Assembly: GCA_036971475.1 (NCBI GenBank)
Contig: JBAIZL010000006.1
Location: forward strand, 14,570,205 to 14,634,204
DNA from: Prosapia bicincta
Taxonomy: Eukaryota; Arthropoda; Insecta; Hemiptera; Cercopidae
Direction: 5' to 3'
DNA: 64,000 bases
In this document: piece after piece, positions 61,524-64,000 of the stretch
Position numbering within the stretch: position 1 is the stretch's first letter
Layout of the letters: the number at the start of each line of letters is the position of its first letter
Notes under the pieces: generated by a model
What the model saw: only the letters and a program-made list of their open reading frames with translations
What the model was told of the DNA's origin: nothing
Databases searched by the model: none
Program-made: the position numbers and the translations under genes

Positions 61524-62848
61524 TTGATCCTTCAAACACACGCGCCGGGGTGTAAAGCACCCCACACCATTCACTTCTCTCTGAGGCGACTCAAAAAAAT
61601 TTTTGTTCTCGCTCCCCTCCTAGGTAGTTGTTTATCACTTCTTCCTCCACACTGTCACTCAAGGTCAACCCGTTGTGGCGTACCAGTCATTGTGTTTACA
61701 TCGTTGTTTTAAGTGCGGGGTGAATTTGACCCCGCGCGTGTGTTCTCGTCCAAAAATTTGTGTTGGTACATTTTTAAGTTATTGTTTTTTAATTAGAATA
61801 ATTATTTAGTGTGAGTCTTTTATTGGTGTTTAACATATTTATTTATCTTTTTTGTTGTAATTTTGTCTTTTTGTCATAAAAAAAAATTAAAATTGTGGGT
61901 CAAGAGCTTTCAAAACCCCATATTGCATCATGAGCCTTACTGCCAGGACTACCTTTGCATATAAAGCACACCTTTGCAGGTGTGAAGCACATAAGTGGTG
62001 TTGAGGAATCTCGAGAAATAAAAATAAAAGAAGTTCTGGACGATGCGGAGTTTGCCCGCTGCAAAAAGACCGGAAGACGACTACTTTATGCTGCAACTGC
62101 AACAAATTACTTTGTAGGGACATTCCTTTATATACTGTGAAGAATGTGCACCTGAATAAAAAATACATTTTGAAAATATTAATTTAAAAAAATCTTTACT
62201 TTTTAAATTTTTTTGACTTTTTAATTTGGGCTGAACTAATGTTTTCTTCTAAACCAATACTTCTGTACACAGTTATGAATTTAGCTAATTTTTTTTCACC
62301 TAATAAAATGTGTATATTTTTTGAAATATTTTATTCCGATGTAAAAAGTTATTTACTAATGTTTACTTGTCTAAATATGAAGTAAATTGCATAGTAATAA
62401 GAATTATTTTTCATTATGACGAATAATTTTAAATTTTGAGTGTGGCAAATTTTGACGATTTTCAAGCTGAATTTACATAATTTTTTTTCAAATAAACATA
62501 TTGTTGTATTTATGTTGTTTAGCTATTTGAAAAGTCCTCTAAAGAATCTTGCCATTACAACTTACTAAAATGTATGAATAAATGTTTAATTTTAATTTGA
62601 AAAAAAAGTTACAATTTATAAAGTCAATTTAAGTGCATTTAGACTATATTACTTCAAAAAAAATCTACAAGTGATAAACCCATAAAAATACTATAAAACG
62701 TTTTATAAACAACAACATTCACACACACAATTTTATAAAGATGAAAATTTAGTGATAATTAACTTTTTTTTAAGATAAGAAATGGGGTGGAAAATACCCC
62801 GCGCGTGTGTTTATGTCCGAGTAGTTGGCGCGTGTGATTGAAGGTTAA
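61524..62848 (+). mobile_element. internally deleted piggyBac-like element
   Basis: The right end GGCGCGTGTGATTGAAGG is followed by TTAA (62845-62848). The left end begins TTGATCCTTCAAACACACGC, the inverse of the right end with a mutated TTAA. Subterminal copies of CCCCGCGCGTGTGTT occur at 61731 and 62797 in direct orientation. Only the 3' coding part remains. Length 1.3 kb compared with a usual 2.3-2.5 kb. Confidence 0.75.
61890..62160 (+). pseudogene. piggyBac-type transposase C-terminus
   Basis: Reads KIVGQELSKPHIAS, stop, ALLPGLP, IKHTFAGVKHISGVEESREI, then ARCKKTGR and, after a frameshift, TTLCCNCNKLLCRDIPLYTV: a C-terminal Cys-rich domain (C..C...LC pattern) of piggyBac transposases. 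Broken by one stop and one shift. Confidence 0.65.
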
Positions 62849-62849
62849 A

Positions 62850-62953
62850 TAGCTTGTGAATTAGGCATTGCTTTTAACATATATTACTTCTAAGATTGTA
62901 TCATTTATTAAATCACGGCATACGTTTGACAAATTAAAGAGCAACACACCCTC

Positions 62954-62988
<35 letters not shown>

Positions 62989-62998
62989 AAATAAATAA

Positions 62999-63047
<49 letters not shown>

Positions 63048-63180
63048 GAATAAAAGCCTTTCACATACAAGAATAATTTTAATTTATATATTTTCTTTGA
63101 AAACCCATATATCAAAATCATTCCTTGTATTTGACATATTTTTATTCACTAACTACATTACAAGAGAATGTATCACCATA

Positions 63181-63277
<97 letters not shown>

Positions 63278-63405
63278 TATAAAGTTATACACGTTTTGAA
63301 GGCCATTTGTAAATACACATTGTTAACTTAAACAACTATGTTTAAACTTAAACTATTTAAACACAAAATAAGTAAAACACAAGTTCTTGTATTATTTCAC
63401 CCTCT

Positions 63406-63458
<53 letters not shown>

Positions 63459-63475
63459 TTGCAATATGTATTCTT
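62850..63475 (+). repeat. composite repeat with (CT)n and (TA)n, copy 2
   Basis: ATTAGGCATTGCTTTTAACA, AAGATTGTATCATTTATTAA and ATCACGGCATACGTTTGACA, then (CTGT)n(CT)n (62954-62989), (TA)n 63003-63044, (TA)n 63184-63274, CATTTGTAAATACACATTGT and (TA)n 63410-63453. Parallel to 58290-58744. It starts just after the piggyBac TTAA. Confidence 0.85.
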
Positions 63476-63479
63476 GTGT

Positions 63480-63695
63480 TTTAATAAAGAACATAAGTCA
63501 AAATACAAATACAAGAATTATAATTGAATTTACAATTCAAAGCTTTTCGTTGGCTAATAGTACCAACATCATCAGGAATATTAAACCATCATCAGGTTTA
63601 ATATTCCTGATGATGTTGGTACTGTTAGCCAACTAAAAGCTATGAATTGGAAATTCAATTATAATTCTTGTATTTGTGTTTTGACTTATGTTCAT

Positions 63696-63750
<55 letters not shown>

Positions 63751-63755
63751 TGTAC
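63480..63755. repeat. palindrome with hammerhead-like cores, followed by (TA)n
   Basis: Arms ATAAGTCAAAATACAAATACAA ... TAATTGAATTTACAATTCAA (63493-63540) and the inverse (63642-63690). The two cores are separated by a short TTAAACCATCATCAGGTTTAA centre. (TA)n follows at 63703-63748. Confidence 0.9.
63534..63579 (-). ncRNA. hammerhead-like motif, best-formed copy
   Basis: Minus strand: helix I ATTC with GAAT (four pairs); core CTGATGA (63575-63569, canonical); extra T; helix II GTTGG / CCAAC (five Watson-Crick pairs, loop TACTATTAG); GAAA; self-complementary AAGCTT; triplet UUU. Every nucleotide of the hammerhead core is met except for the single extra base before helix II. The plus-strand partner (63606-63644) has GAAA changed to TAAA. 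Confidence 0.6.
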
Positions 63756-63764
63756 AAATTTTCA

Positions 63765-64000
63765 ATGTTTAATAAAATACTGCTTATTCATTCGCTCAAA
63801 CTCAAATACATTTTTAACAATTTAAAGGTAATTCATTTTTCTCAAATATCAATCCATTAATTAAACTTAAAAATAATTAATTTTAGTTTTATTTGAGAAA
63901 AAAACTTTTCACAAAAGGGGCATGGTATGCAATATATTTTCTTTCGTCCCATTTAGTATAATAGTGATGCCATATTATTTCATAAAATGTCTGATTTTAT
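63765..64000 (-). repeat. interspersed repeat R1, copy 7 (cut by window end)
   Basis: TTATTCATTCGCTCAAACTC, TTTTGAGAAAA-type block with CTTTTCACAAAAGGGGCATG, and AAAATGTCTGATTTTAT at the window edge. Confidence 0.75.

Overview
The window is about 70% A+T, heavily interspersed eukaryotic DNA with spliced genes (GT-AG introns), a TATA promoter, AATAAA polyadenylation and a very high load of microsatellites and degraded transposons. The mix (Penelope-like elements, Jockey- and RTE-like LINEs, Tigger/pogo, piggyBac, hAT and mariner-type DNA transposons, plus a Gly/Tyr-rich secreted protein) suggests a large, repeat-rich arthropod genome, most likely an insect; the species cannot be named from the sequence.

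Only two host genes can be supported. (1) On the + strand (7.45-14.35 kb), a two-exon gene for a 111-residue secreted Gly/Tyr-rich protein, with a TATA box, a first coding exon of six codons and a 6.3 kb intron. (2) On the - strand (53.35-45.68 kb), a four-coding-exon class A (rhodopsin-like) GPCR. Its exon phases (2, 0, 1) join without conflict into a 305-residue seven-transmembrane protein. Its introns are full of repeats.

Layout: 1.0-3.8 kb, an RTE-like LINE split by a 2.4 kb terminal-inverted-repeat DNA transposon carrying a broken copy of an unclassified multi-copy arthropod gene family; 6.5-14.3 kb, the Gly/Tyr gene with a 470 bp palindrome and a hAT-like element in its intron; 16-17 kb, an RNase-H LINE relic; 18.5-25.6 kb, a palindrome, a 480 bp (GT)n tract, 124 bp, 113 bp and 246 bp tandem repeats, a Tigger relic and a Jockey relic; 25.6-36.5 kb, poly(A)-tailed LINE tails, a mariner relic split by one of them, and (CA)n tracts; 41.2-45.3 kb, two divergently oriented Penelope-like retroelements; 45.7-53.4 kb, the GPCR; 55.1-57.8 kb, an element with inverted ends around a 22 bp minisatellite; 58.3-64 kb, composite repeats, a mariner relic and an internally deleted piggyBac.

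The most interesting signal is a recurring small-RNA-like fold. At least five sequence-unrelated repeat families carry a hammerhead-ribozyme-like module: helix I, C-U-G-A-N-G-A, one extra base, helix II, G-A-A-A, then a self-complementary helix III ending in an N-U-H triplet. It usually sits inside palindromes flanked by (TA)n, and one family resembles the sequence next to the Penelope-like elements. The helices differ in sequence but still pair, which supports selection on structure. Hammerheads are known from Penelope-like elements; the extra base before helix II and the spread over unrelated foldback families are what deserve testing.
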